From positions 4,081,501-4,145,500 of the forward strand of contig CM076945.1 in assembly GCA_039566865.1 (NCBI GenBank): a stretch of 64,000 bases of DNA, in the 5' to 3' direction. This DNA comes from Aurelia coerulea (Eukaryota; Cnidaria; Scyphozoa; Semaeostomeae; Ulmaridae). The notes below the pieces were generated by a model, which saw nothing but the letters and a program-made list of their open reading frames with translations, was not told the DNA's origin and did no database searches. This document shows positions 1 to 10,207 of the stretch, piece by piece. The translations under genes and the position numbers were made by a program. The number at the start of each line of letters is the position of its first letter. The first letter of the stretch is position 1.

Positions 1-2
1 TT

Positions 3-110
3 TTTAAATCACTATTGTACCGTGTCGTGTATACAAGTTTAAAGCAAGCCGACCAACAAATCGCAGATATTCTCACTGAAATTATATCAACAAATTTTGA
101 AAAAATTTAA
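3..110 (+). CDS. Possible C-terminal exon of a gene to the left (weak)
   Basis: An open frame runs from the window edge to a TAA at 108-110. It encodes about 35 residues with a helical, coding-like composition (for example SLKQADQQIADILTEI). It could be the last exon of a gene upstream, but it is short, has no domain that I recognise, and an open stretch of this length at an edge can arise by chance. Its stop codon means it does not read on into the acidic-protein gene that starts at 2045. Confidence 0.2.
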   Translation, partial: FKSLLYRVVYTSLKQADQQIADILTEIISTNFEKI

Positions 111-117
111 AATCATA

Positions 118-726
118 TCGGGTGAGACAAAATAAAGAATCCCCGTTTGAAAGGCTACGGCTCCCTGAATATCAAAGCAATAATATTGTAAACTGTCTTG
201 TTTTATTGCCAATATGATAAATTAGGTTCAGTAATCTACCCGGGCTTAATCAGCCATTCCTTCCCGCGGATATGCGAATTTTCTGAAGAAAGTCCCTTCG
301 AAAAACCTGCAAGTAAAACAATAAGCAAATTTTCCTTTGTTTTCCTTCCTAAAAATGATTACATTCGCATTTATTCGTGTATTTTTTCGTCTTGGGAGAA
401 GAGAATCCCCCTGAATAGATTATTGATACCAGGGGGAGACTCCCAAGTGGATAACATGTGCTAAAGTGTACAGAAGTCATTGCTGTAAGGCCCGTGAAGG
501 GCAGAAACGTCAGGGTGATTTTTGGCACATTTTAAAGGTTTCTTGAAGAGGTTTTCTCGAGAGGTTTTCTCATAATTTCAGAACCGAGTGGCCGATTTAG
601 TCAGGTAATTTTTAAGACGGATTTGAACCTGTCTACCATTAAACTATATATTTGCTTATATCATCGTCTTGATATCCAGGGAGCCATGACCTTTGAAACG
701 GGGATTCTTTTTATTGAGTCACCCGG
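118..726. mobile_element. TA-flanked mariner-like MITE, CCGGGTGA family
   Basis: The ends are inverted: left TCGGGTGAGACAAAATAAAG, right CTCACCCGG after a TATT-rich stretch. Both continue inward with the same AAGAATCCCCGTTTGAAA block and a GCTCCCTGAATATCAA-like block. TA flanks both ends (116-117 and 727-728). The 88-codon open frame at 198-464 lies inside it and looks non-functional. Related copies are at 5495-6057 and 10208-11137. Assignment to Tc1/mariner rests only on the TA target and terminus style. Confidence 0.8.
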
Positions 727-841
727 TAGTAAATCCTAAATCAATTGAGTAAGATTTTGTAATACTGCTGTGAGCAGAAATCTGTAGCTTTTTGTGGATT
801 AAGATTTGGCAATTTGATGATATCACAACTGGAAGACTGGC

Positions 842-1309
842 TTAAAGGACAAGTCCGGGGTTGGTATGATTGATGATAAAATACAAGATAATACTGCTAT
901 GAATGATGTATGATACTTTTTTCCACTATTTATCACCTTCTCCTTGTGAAATTGCGTATTCAAATAAGCAATTTGAGCGAAGTGACGTCATATCGCACCA
1001 ACGAAAACGAGGCTGTGTGATTGTTGTTCACCTCTTTATCGTTGCAAGCCTCTTTATCGTGTTCTTGTGCCATTTTCAATGCATTAGTACACGATAAAGA
1101 GGCTAGCAGCGATGAAGAGGCGAAAAACAATCACACAGCCTCGTTATCGTTTGCGTGATATGACGTCACTTCGCTCAAATCGCTTATTTGATTACGTAAT
1201 TTCACAAGTAGAAGGCGAAAAATAGTGGAAAAAAGTATCATACATCTTTCATAGCAGTATTATCTTGTAGTATATCATCAATCATACCAACCCCGGACTT
1301 GTCCTTTAA
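842..1309. mobile_element. TTAA-flanked palindromic MITE
   Basis: An almost complete inverted repeat of about 468 bp: the left arm begins TTAAAGGACAAGTCCGGGG and the right arm ends with its reverse complement. The arms converge on a centre near 1080 that contains repeated CTCTTTATCG motifs. TTAA at both ends suggests a piggyBac-type target duplication. It has no protein of its own; the open frame at 903-1097 is a by-product. Confidence 0.8.
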
Positions 1310-1460
1310 GATAGCGATGTAATTCTGAAAATAATCAAGATATCAAAGATTGCTGATTACAATTACGGCAAGGTACCTGAAATTCCCATCAAGCCATTAA
1401 ATGGAACGAAAGATGCATTAACCATTCGTGCAATGCTTTTTGAATGATTTGATGCCTTTG

Positions 1461-2003
1461 GCTAGCCTCACTACACAAGGACCCTTAACTTATGCTCATC
1501 TCATTGAAGTGAATTGATGTTGTTGTCGTTCCAGTGAGGGCTTTATTACCAAACTCTTCTCAAAGCGGCAAAAAATTTCCTGCTGGGAACAAATTTGTTC
1601 CCCGGCCAATCAGGATGCAAGACTTGACATAGCTTGATTAGATTGGCTGATTCTTCTTCAATTTAAACTTCCCGCCAATGGCAAACATCGATTGTACGGC
1701 TGCAACAATCAAAATCTCGAAGTAGTGAGCGAAATTAGGAGATCTTTCGCGTCCATAAACAACCAGAATATCACTTGTAGTTAGGAGTTTTTTGCTTTAA
1801 TTGCTCGAAAAAACATTCATCTAAGTACTGATAGCTTTTTTTGCAATGTAGCACTTCAAGAAAACCGCTTTTTGCGGTTTTGAGAATAAATAGCAGGTGA
1901 TTTTGGCCATGTCCATTTCTGGAAGAGTATGGCCATGAATCGTAGTTGTAGCGTCCATCAGTCTATCAATAGCAACAACTACGATCATGTAATCAGTCTA
2001 GCC
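1461..2003 (+). repeat. Dispersed repeat, long copy 1 (in intron before exon 2045)
   Basis: About 540 bp, starting GGCTAGCCTCACTACACAAG and ending AATCAGTCTAG. It matches 6408-6916 over almost its whole length, and both outer ends of 57783-57969, where the middle is deleted. No terminal inverted repeat or polymerase III box is obvious, so its class is unknown. Its 3' end lies about 40 bp from the splice acceptor of the exon at 2045. Confidence 0.7.
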
Positions 2004-2044
2004 TGTAGTCTCGAGCCCTAATGACTCTATGCGTTTCTTTTCAG

Positions 2045-2200
2045 TGAAGACAAAGCGGATGTCAACGGTGAATCTGCAGGAGGTTTAGATCAGTACTCAT
2101 TAACATTACAAATGTTACAAGAGAAAGCAGCCGCTGATGAGATTCACGAAGAAGAGAATCAAAATGAACCGGAAAATGAAGAACCTGAAATCGATCCTGC
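2045..2200 (+). CDS. Acidic-protein gene, exon A
   Basis: Acceptor TTTTCAG before 2045 and donor GTAAGAAT after 2200. One leading base, then 51 codons and two trailing bases. It encodes a Glu/Asp-rich segment (EDKADVNGESAGGLDQY, then many Glu and Asn). No earlier exon could be identified to its left. Confidence 0.75.
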
Positions 2201-5200
2201 GTAAGAATCCGGTTATCTTGTCTTCATTCCTTTCTTTTCTCAAGGGTGGCTCTTGCAGGAGATGAGTCATTCTACCCCTAGGATCAAGGGCTCCTACCTT
2301 GTAGGAAGTTTGTTTATTCCCAGCCTGTAGAGTAATTGGTGTCCTGTGACCCAGTACAGAGAGTGTCCCAGAACTGTACCGTGAACTATATAAAATGGCC
2401 GACCGCTGGTTTCAGTCATCAGACAAATTTGGTCTTCTGAAGGTCATAGCTCCAAAATTTTCCAATGGATTTTTACGGGGATGGTAGCAAACTTTAATTG
2501 AACATCTGAAGAGCAACATCATGCAAAATTGTGGCGAAAATCTTTTGCCGTTTTGTCACAATCTTCAGGCAAACGGGGCACAATTTTTTTGGGACACTCT
2601 GTAGATAGAAAAGTAGACCCTTGAATGTATTTTGACGAGAAAGCATACCTATAAATTCGTTGCGGTCCTTGTGGTGATCGAAATAATATTCATATTTCCG
2701 CCGGGGGCTTCAATTTTTTACCGAAGACCTTCTAATCCATGATTTTGCTAAATATGGAGGTGAGGAACTTTTTATCAACATCGTGCAATGTTTTTTTAAA
2801 GATCAGATCGTCATGTGTGTCATAATCAGTCTACTGCCTAACTTTTCCTTTGTAATCCCTTCATATTCTTTCTTAGGTACATACACAGGCGAAGAAGAAG
2901 CTCGAGATTCAGGAAACAAGCGATGATTGAAGAAGACGGATCATTCGAAAAGCAATCCCTCACAGATATAGCTGCATTGTCACAGAGCTATGTTGCATCA
3001 CAAGTCAATTTAACAAATGCTCAAGTTACTGCACAATCGAGTGAAAATAATGATGAAGATACAGAACTGGAAGAGGTTCTAGAAAAAATCACCCCAGAGG
3101 AAATTTCAGCATTAAACCGAATTCAAGTCAGGATGAGACCAAAATCGTTCATTGAAAATCTCGCTGCTATTCATCGCGAGTCAGTAAAAACTTCACAAGC
3201 ATTTTCTATGACGGAATTATCAAGAATTGGAGAGAAGAATCCACGTTTTGGTGACATTAGACGTAAGAGTGAATCGGCAATGAAATTTCAATCCATAAGA
3301 GACGCAAATGAGACAGGCAAACAGGGACATGATCAAAAGGGATCAGATAAAGAGGAAGAAGATAAACAAGAAGAAAGTAAACAAGACAAACAACAACAAA
3401 GTGAAGTCACACAAGCTCCATGGAGAGGAAAGCAGAGACTGCGAAATAGGCCTAAATCACTTTATGAAACAGGAGCTGTTATGAAAAGGATAAACCAGGG
3501 TAAGAAACTTCGAACGAGGCCAGCCTCTCTGTACATTCAAGATCGAATACAAGCAGCTATTCCAGAATCTCGAAGTCCAAGGGACACTTATTTTCCAATA
3601 GAAACATCAATAGCGATTGATCAGTTAGCTGGCAGAGCCACCTCTGCGGAGCAAATCATTCAAATAGGCTCCATACATGATATACCGTTTTCAACGATGA
3701 CTGCTGATGAGGAGGAGACGGTAATAGCTGAGATTGAAAAGCAGCTCATTGCTCAAGTTTGTGATGAAAATGAGTGAGTCTTTAAAATTGCATTTCTCGT
3801 GTTGATTCAAAAATTTCCAAGAATTATTGGGCAACTAAGAAAGTAAAGTTGCTTCGTTTTGAAAGTCTTAGCTTCGTAAAATAACCCTGAACATGTATCA
3901 AAAGAGATTGTTTCAATGCATGCTAATAGAACTGTTCATATCTATCTTTTACAAGTGGCGTCAGATATTCAAGAAATTGAAAATGTTGCTTACTCACGTT
4001 GTATTTGTTGTTTTTTCTGTTATCTTTCATTGACCATGCTGGAAAGTTTTTTTTGAAGAAATAGGCCGATTCGTCCCAGTTTCTAGAGGAAAAAATACGA
4101 AAGAGCCTATTTTTTCAAACAAACGTTCGAGCATGGTTAAGGAAGGAATATAGCAGAAAACAACAACAGATACAACGTCAAAAAGCAAGTTTTTTCATTT
4201 TATTGAATATTTGATGTATTACTTACAATCATTACATTTCACTTCTCCTTATTCACCTTTCACTTATGATGATGCAACCAGATTCTTAAAATCGGCTATA
4301 TGATCTTTCAAGATTGATATCTCAGCTCTCCAGTGCATACTATTCACCAGTACAGACTTTCAGTTAACTACAGGGTGTCCCAAAAAACATGTGCGCTGTT
4401 TGAGTGGCTTCTGCGGAGCAGCCATAAATCCAATTTTTCTGTTTTTAAGATTCTTGACAGAAGACATTTCAAATTAAATGTTGACACCGAGTTTGAGTAA
4501 ATCTGATCACTAGTTGCTGATTTATGGAGCAAGAAAGCCAAAATTATTGGCTGCCTTAAAACCAGAGGATTCATTATTCTCCATTGCGTTAAAATAAAAA
4601 AAATTGATTGAAAAAACATACCTAGCCCTGATTTCTGATGTTCATAAGTGAGACAGATAGTCATACATTGAATTTTGTGACAACCAAGAATATTGGACAT
4701 AGCTAGGGTTGCTAGGAATGGTAAAGTAGAGCACGAGTGCTCCAAGCCATGACATGCGTCCATCCGATATTTTGCTTCTCAAAAGTGATTAAGTGGTTTT
4801 AAATCAACAATATTTGGTTCAGCATGCTGCTTGGTCGATATTCTTGAAGAATATGGTCATTAATTACTCCAAAATGCGTTTCCTGGCATAACTATAAAGT
4901 TTAGGTTCATTTAATGTCAAAATTCAAGTTATAAGGTTCAGTACGGAGATAAAATCCTCTGGTTTTGAAGCAACCAGTGATGGTGACTTTCTTTCTCAAT
5001 AAATCAGCAACCACTTGTCAGATTTACACAAACTTGATGCCAAACTCTAAGAAATCTCTTCTATTAACAAAGCTGAAAAACAAGAAAGTTAGATTTATGG
5101 CTCCTCCACAGTAGCCCTTCAAATGGCGCACATGTTTTTTGGGACACCCTGTAAAACAGTATACACTTGGCCACACATTTCAGATGGATTTCTAAATTTC

Positions 5201-8200
5201 TAAATTGCTGGATTGGATCAAACCTGCTACATGTTTTCGCTAAACTTGGTAAACTTGGTATACCTATTCACTGTTTCTTGACATCATGAACTAAACTAGC
5301 CTACGCGTAGACTCATTACACTGTTAGCAACCGTGATTCTTGGTAGCTGTCACATTTGTACGACTAAGTTCTCCTCTGACATTTTCTTTCAGCTTGTCAA
5401 CTGATGAAATCAAAGCCTTAGAGTCTCTGTTAGAAGATGTTGTCACCTATAATCCGTAAGCATTTAAACTTCTTGAAATTACATACCGGTTCCCCCGGTT
5501 GGGTAAAACAAAAAAAAGCACCCGCTGTTTGAAAAGATACTGCTCCCTGAATATATAAGCAATAATATTCTGCAATATTTACTTGAATGACCAGCATATC
5601 AAATTATTTTAGCATTTTCCTGGATGAAATCGGTCAGTCCGTTCAGGTTTTACAAGGGAGTTTCTCGAGAGTCCTTTCGAGAAACCTTGAAAACGTGCTA
5701 AAATCACTAGCAAATTTCCCTGATATCTCTTCCTTACAGCGATGACTTGAACACGCTTCATGGGCGTAGTATCCTTTTTGGTAGGACGCAAGTCTTCTCG
5801 CTGATATGAAGGCATTATTCAGGGGATCCCATCCTCCTAAGAGGACAAAATATATGCTATTAAATGCAAGTGTCATTGCTGTTAGGAAGGAAAACAACGA
5901 AATTTTGCTCGTCATTTTCACTCGTGTTTGCAGGTTTTTTAAAGGGGCATTCTGTATAAAATCTGACACGAGATAGTTTTCAGTATTATTGGTTTGATAT
6001 TTGGAGAGCAGCATTTTTTCAAAGCCGGTAGTGTTTTTGTTCTTTTTGTTCACCCGGTTGCAAATGTATGGCCAAAACTGTGGAGAAAAATTATGTAAAG
6101 GTAGGAATGACTGCAAATGAACTGAAACATAATTGCTTCATTTTTCCATTGCAGGAAAGATCCACCCGAAAGCAAGCCTAAAGTATCAAAACAATATAGC
6201 TTGTAAGTGGAGTTTAAAGAGCCTTTGTCACCCAGGGTCCTTTGTGGGTGCGCTCAAATTTCAGTTTTCTCCGTTTTCTCCGTTTAAGCCAAATTTGATT
6301 TTCAGACAAGCTGAACTTGTAGCGTGCCTGCGAAGGACCCTTGGTGACAATGGCTATTTGATAAATTCATTTTGACAAGTGATTGACAGTTTGCCAGTGT
6401 TAGTAGACGTAGCCTAGCCTCTCTACACAATGACCCTCAAGTTACGCTCATTTCATTGAAGTGAATTGATGTTGTTGTTGTCGCTCCTGTGAGGGCCTTA
6501 TTGCCAAACTCTTCTCAAAACGGCAACAAATTTCCTGAAGGGAACAAATTTAAACTTCCCGCCAAAGGCAAACAAAGATGCATACGATTGGACGGCTGCA
6601 ACGATCAAAATCTCGAAATAGCGAGCGAAATTAGGAGATCTTTTGCGTCCATAAAAAAGCAGAATATCACTTGTAGGTAGGAGTATTTTCTTTGCTTCAT
6701 TAGCTCGAAGAAACATTCATCTAAGTACTGATAGCTTGTTCTGCAGTGTAGCACTTCAGGAAATCCGCGTTTGCATGTTTTAGGGTCGGTGGTCTTGAGA
6801 AAAAGAGCAGGTAATTTAGGCCCTGTCCATTTCTGGAAGCGTATGTCCATGAGTCGTAGTTATAGCGTCCATAAGTCTATCAATAGCAATAACTACGAAC
6901 GTGTAATCAGTCTAGACGAGCCCCACACAACGCTTTCATACTTTCCATATTTATTTCAGCACTGATTCTATTTCAATGTTTGGAGGCACAGAGGAAGGGC
7001 AAATGAGTGACCCTGATGAAAGTGAAGAAACTGTGCTTATGTCATTAAAAGGTAAGTACCGTTGCTGAGATACACGTATTTTTTTTATAAGAAATTGCCT
7101 ATAAGAAACTCAACTCTCAGATCGCCAAAAAATTAAGAAACTCCAGTACTGGAAGAATATAAGTTATGAAACTATTTACTTTGATAAAGAAAATCCTCGA
7201 CATATTTTTACTTTACTTTCGCTTGTTTCCTGTATCATATTACTCGTAAGGTGCTTGAATAATGTCTAAGCATTGGAAAGGCTAAAAAAATATTGTTTTG
7301 AAATGTTCACGAGGGCACAAGTACACTCATTTTTTTTATAAGAAACCGCTTATAAGAAACGGTAGGCTCAATTTTTCGAAAGCTAAGAAACAACCCTAGC
7401 TGACTTGAAAAAGCTAAGAAACTTTTGTAATTTACAGTTTTAATTTTCCTATCGCACACAAAAATGTTTTGACATTGTACATTTATAGCAACTGTTTGGA
7501 CATTATTTTGAGTGCGAATTATGTTATTTACTTGCTTTGAGATCTTACTAAGTAATTTTGGAACACTTTAGACAATAAACAAAATTAACTCTACATTTCC
7601 CGCATTAAAGATATAAGAAACACGTAAGAAACCTTTGGTAGCAAAGTGGCCCAAAAATTTAAGAAACTGCCTACCAGCCCCGGACCTTAGTTTCTTATAA
7701 AAAAAAAATGAGTGTAGTGAACATGAAGATTGTTATGGAACCTCTAAGAAACTCATAAGAAACTCTGAGTACTCAAAATCTGATAATTTTAAGAAACTTT
7801 CAGTACTGGATCAAATTCTTAGTTTCTTATAAAAAAATACGTGTATTGCAAGAAGAATCTCTCTCTTTTGAAATCTTGGAGCATGGGCGGAAAATCTTTT
7901 AGAAAGATTGGACAAATTGTTATTGGATCTTCCCTTTGATCCACGTACTGTTTTATAAGGAACTGCTAAAAAGATACTAACTCTCAGATCGCCAAAAAAT
8001 TAAGAAACTCCAGTGCTGGGAAAATGTAACTTAAGAAACAATCCCGGGGGGGTGTACTTGACTTTCCATTGTACAGGGGTGTGCACTCCAAGAAAAAAAA
8101 TTTTCACCCGGCTTTAGAAATTTTCCCTCGAAATGATAGCCGGTTTTAGGAAAAATCCGCGAAAAGGATACCCTAAAACGTTAAAATTTGTCTAAAAACA

Positions 8201-9132
8201 ATAAAATGAAACTTTAGACAACCGGCTATAGAAAAATTGCCTTCTTTTGATACCCGGCGTTGGAAAAAAGAGGCGAAAACGATACCCGGAAAGGAGTGCA
8301 CATCGCGTCAGCAAAATATACTAAGTAGCCCCCCCGGGGAAACAATATATTTTGATGAAGGAAATCCTTAACATATTTTTATGTTATTTTCACTTGTTTC
8401 TTTTATCATATTACTCGGACGGTACTTGAGCTCTAAGGCTTCAAATAACCTTGTTTTGAAATGTTCACGAGGGCACACAGTATAGTGAACATAAAGGTCG
8501 TTATGGAACCTTTAAAGAAACTCGCAAGAAACTCTGATTACTGAACATTTGATAATTTTAAGAAATTTTCAGTACTGCCCAAATTCTTAGTTTCTTATAA
8601 AAAATACGCGTAGCTCGCTTCAGGTACTTTGCTGTGATTTTATTTTTGGGTTTATGCTATCTTGATTATCGTGAGAAAAACAGAAGTGTTAACCGTCTAT
8701 GTCAACTATAACCGTTTAAGTCTCCTGGAATTGTATTACAACATGGAATGTCGATAAAATGAAGTTCATAATGATTGTCATCGCTTGCCTCATTCTCCGC
8801 TTTATCATCAAACTGCGCTTTCCAACGAATTGTCCAATAACAGAAGTGTTGTTTTTGAAGCAACCACTGATTTTGCCTGTCCTCTGCCATATCACTCAGC
8901 AACCACTTGTCAGATTAACTCAAATAAGGTCTCAAACTCTAAGTTGAAGCCTGACCAATGAAACTGTGTAAAAACCAACAAAACAAAAGCAACAGTTCCT
9001 CCACAACAGCCACACAAACGGGGCACAGAACATCCTGTATTCTAAGATAAAATCAAATCCTTCTGCTTTGCAGGTCCAAGCACATCCACAGGGAAGAACA
9101 GAATGTCAATGTCAACGTACGACAATACATGA
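2045..9132 (+). CDS. Acidic protein of unknown family with RxRPxS motifs (3' part of gene)
   Basis: Six exons (2045-2200, 2877-3773, 5393-5455, 6155-6202, 6960-7051, 9074-9132) join in one frame with GT-AG borders and matching phases, giving 437 visible residues and a TGA stop. The 5' end lies to the left of 2045. I do not recognise the family. The product is hydrophilic, with a Glu-rich start, a basic RRRRSSRFRK stretch, then three similar motifs VRMRPKSF (3127-3150), RNRPKSL (3442-3462) and RTRPASL (3511-3531). Each fits the R-x-R-x-x-S-hydrophobic consensus of AGC kinases such as Akt. There is no signal peptide or membrane segment in the visible part. A regulatory or scaffold phosphoprotein is an inference only. 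It is convergent with the MLK gene. Confidence 0.75.
2357..2601. mobile_element. TA-flanked mariner-like MITE, CAGGGTGTCCC family
   Basis: A 245-bp element with left end CAGAGAGTGTCCC, right end GGGACACTCTG, and TA on both sides (2355-2356, 2602-2603). It lies in intron 1 of the acidic-protein gene. Its interior (ATGGCCGACCGCTGG, then GATTGTGACAAAACGGC on the opposite strand) recurs inside the larger element at 40626-41372. Confidence 0.8.
2877..3773 (+). CDS. Acidic-protein gene, main exon B
   Basis: 897 bp, the largest exon. Acceptor TTTCTTAG before 2877 and donor GTGAGT after 3773. Phase 2 on entry and exit. It encodes YIHRRRRSSRFRKQ, a Ser/Gln-rich stretch, the three RxRPxS motifs, a basic and acidic low-complexity block around 3322-3411 (Lys/Glu/Gln-rich), and an acidic end (EEETVIAEIEKQL). 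Confidence 0.85.
3985..4187. repeat. Short fold-back repeat in intron
   Basis: The left arm TTGCTTACTCACGTTGTATT pairs with CAACAACAGATACAACGT and an adjoining AAAAAGCAA on the right. Inner blocks GACCATGC/GCATGG and AAGAAATAGGC/GCCTATTTTTTC also pair. It is a degenerate hairpin MITE of about 200 bp. No clear target duplication was seen. Confidence 0.6.
4371..5151. mobile_element. TA-flanked mariner-like MITE, 781 bp
   Basis: Left CAGGGTGTCCCAAAAAACAT and right ATGTTTTTTGGGACACCCTG are inverted copies, flanked by TA at 4369-4370 and 5152-5153. The next inward blocks (GTGCGC and CCATAAAT-like segments) also pair. A degraded relative is at about 8700-9040. The open frame 4368-4763 on the minus strand lies inside it and is not a gene. 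Confidence 0.85.
5393..5455 (+). CDS. Acidic-protein gene, exon C
   Basis: 63 bp. Acceptor TTTCTTTCAG before 5393 and donor GTAAGC after 5455. It reads LSTDEIKALESLLEDVVTYN in the frame carried from exon B, with matching phase on both sides. Short, but the reading frame, composition and splice sites all agree. Confidence 0.75.
5495..6057. mobile_element. Degenerate CCGGGTGA-family MITE
   Basis: The left end CCGGTTGGGTAAAAC with a following CTGTTTGAAAAGATAC and the right end GTTCACCCGG resemble the element at 118-726 but with many changes, so it is an older copy. It fills most of the intron between exons C and D. The minus-strand open frames at 5609-6116 are inside it. Confidence 0.6.
6155..6202 (+). 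CDS. Acidic-protein gene, exon D
   Basis: 48 bp. Acceptor CATTGCAG before 6155 and donor GTAAGT after 6202. It reads KDPPESKPKVSKQYS with phases that match the exons on both sides. A MITE begins about 13 bp after its donor. Confidence 0.7.
6216..6362. mobile_element. Small MITE, GTCACCCAGGGTCC family
   Basis: The left end GCCTTTGTCACCCAGGGTCC and right end GGACCCTTGGTGACAATGGC are inverted. The interior has GTAGCGTGCC-like segments also found at 24431-24628 and 25822-25912. It sits directly after exon D of the acidic-protein gene. Confidence 0.7.
6408..6916 (+). repeat. Dispersed repeat, long copy 2 (in intron before exon 6960)
   Basis: Same repeat as 1461-2003, in the same orientation and again ending about 40 bp before a splice acceptor of the same gene. 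It shares the blocks GAAGTGAATTGATGTTGTTG, AAACATTCATCTAAGTACTG and AATCAGTCTAG. The 64- to 81-codon open frames in it differ between copies and are not conserved. Confidence 0.7.
6960..7051 (+). CDS. Acidic-protein gene, exon E
   Basis: 92 bp. Acceptor TTATTTCAG before 6960 and donor GTAAGT after 7051. It reads TDSISMFGGTEEGQMSD and then PDESEETVLMSLK, in phase with exon D. The next 2 kb are entirely transposon-derived. Confidence 0.75.
7071..7845. mobile_element. AAGAAAC-rich TIR element with a nested relative
   Basis: The outer ends TACACGTATTTTTTTTATAA and its inverted copy at 7826-7845 enclose a second element at about 7322-7716 with ends TACACTCATTTTTTTTATAA and AATGAGTGTA. Both interiors contain many copies of AAGAAAC in either strand. 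Other copies are at 7940-8612 and 30174-30612. It is intronic and has no transposase. Confidence 0.7.
7940..8612. mobile_element. Second AAGAAAC-rich TIR element, interrupted
   Basis: It shares CTCTCAGATCGCCAAAAAAT, AATCCT-CATATTTTTA and TTCTTAGTTTCTTATAAAAA with 7071-7845. The left end is degraded and the right end is AATACGCGTA. A 296-bp hAT-like element (8043-8338) interrupts it, and the uninterrupted relative at 7071-7845 shows the empty site. Confidence 0.7.
8043..8338. mobile_element. hAT-like MITE with poly-G/poly-C termini, copy 1
   Basis: The element begins CCCGGGGGGGTGTACTTGAC and ends ACTAAGTAGCCCCCCCGGG. It is bounded by an exact 8-bp direct repeat GAAACAAT (8035-8042 and 8339-8346). 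An 8-bp duplication is the hallmark of hAT elements. The interior has four units of a loose CCGGCTnTAGAAAAATT motif. Copies are at 10224-10534 and 25105-25418. Confidence 0.8.
8700..9040. repeat. Degraded relative of the 4371-5151 MITE
   Basis: Contains CAGCAACCACTTGTCAGATT and TCCTCCACAACAGCC followed by GGGGCACAGAACATCCTGTA, matching the right half of 4371-5151 with many changes. It lies just upstream of the last exon of the acidic-protein gene. Confidence 0.5.
9074..9132 (+). CDS. Acidic-protein gene, terminal exon F
   Basis: Acceptor TGCTTTGCAG before 9074. Two leading bases complete the Gly codon started by exon E, then PSTSTGKNRMSMSTYDNT and TGA at 9130-9132. Phase and acceptor agree and the composition matches the rest of the protein. 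It is the least certain of the six exons because it is short and sits between repeats. Confidence 0.6.
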
Positions 9133-9209
9133 GGATTTTGCCTCGGCTTCAAACAACAGAGGATTGCACATTTACCGAACTCTTTTAACGTGTTGGTAAC
9201 TCTGACCTC

Positions 9210-9957
9210 GTTTACATTGTACCGGTACAACTTTGGATCCATAACAAAAATATAACGGATCAGCCTCCGGTTTACACTGCTCCTGCTAAACCAAGGGCGA
9301 TATGAAATGCGAAGATAAACATATGCGCAATTCCGTTGAAGATAAAAATCGCTGTAAGGGAAAATCCACTGTGGAGGAGAGCGGGGAATTTGGGCGGGAA
9401 ACTTCCTTTCGATTGGCCGTTTATTTTAGGAAATACTGCGAGAGAAACAGTTTGCAGATACCAAATTTCAGGCAATTAAAAGCGGGAAAAGATGATATTT
9501 ACAGAGCTGTAAAGACAATAAATGCCATGGAAAGTTTAAATGTACTGCTAGTAAGGTAAGAACAATTTCTCGTTGGAAACCAAGCTAGGAAACAAGCACC
9601 GACGCATGTGAGCAACTTGGGCCTAAGAATCTACACATGCTCTCCGATCGGGCCTAAATCAATATTTAAACGGAACTGCGCATTTCATATCGCCCTTGGC
9701 TAAACCGGAACACTGTTGCTACTTCTATCTATAGAGTGATGTTGTTCTGCAGCAGCGTTAAAAGACCCATTGTCAACCATGAACCGTTGTTCGTCAAATG
9801 AAAAGCAAAATGAAGATAATTTAGGCCATAAACAACTTTCAGAAACTACGAAAGTCGACTTTGGGGCCACAAAGGATCATGGTTAACGATAGGTCTTTAA
9901 CGCTCTTGAACCGTAACTATTTTGTATCGGATCAAATTTGTCCTGGTACAATGTAAC
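9210..9957. mobile_element. TIR element GTTTACACTGTACCGG, interrupted
   Basis: The left end GTTTACATTGTACCGGT and right end CCTGGTACAATGTAAC are inverted. Internal ACTTTGGATCC and AACGCTCTTGAACCGTAAC blocks recur in the copy at 40426-41463. It hosts the hAT-like element 9292-9698. Confidence 0.65.
9292..9698. mobile_element. hAT-like MITE nested in another element
   Basis: Perfect 20-bp terminal inverted repeats CAAGGGCGATATGAAATGCG, bounded by direct repeats GCTAAAC at 9285-9291 and 9699-9705 (7 bp, or 8 bp if one shared C is counted). It carries an 85-codon open frame (9302-9559) of unknown meaning and an AATAAA at 9517-9522 that could serve the acidic-protein gene as a poly(A) signal. Confidence 0.8.
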
Positions 9958-10207
9958 CATGGGCTTAGTTACTGAACATTTTGTCTCTAAATCGTTAGAT
10001 AGAAATTATTCTTTTTGTTAAAAAATTTTTAAATAGCAAAATAGAAACTTATTTTGTGAATTAGATTCAATGATTGCTAGTTTTTGTATATGGTTGCTAG
10101 AAATGTTATACATTTGAATTTTGTGTCATTTCAATGTTAGAGTACAGTACTGGCTGATTTTCTTTGTGTATACCCTTTTCCTGCAGTGTTCGAGTTGCTG
10201 AACACTA

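Noticed and set aside
198..464. 88-codon plus-strand open frame
   Set aside because: It lies wholly inside a terminal-inverted-repeat element and is not kept in the related copies.
9302..9559. 85-codon open frame as a gene
   Set aside because: It lies inside the hAT-like element 9292-9698, begins in its terminal repeat, and has no recognisable domain.
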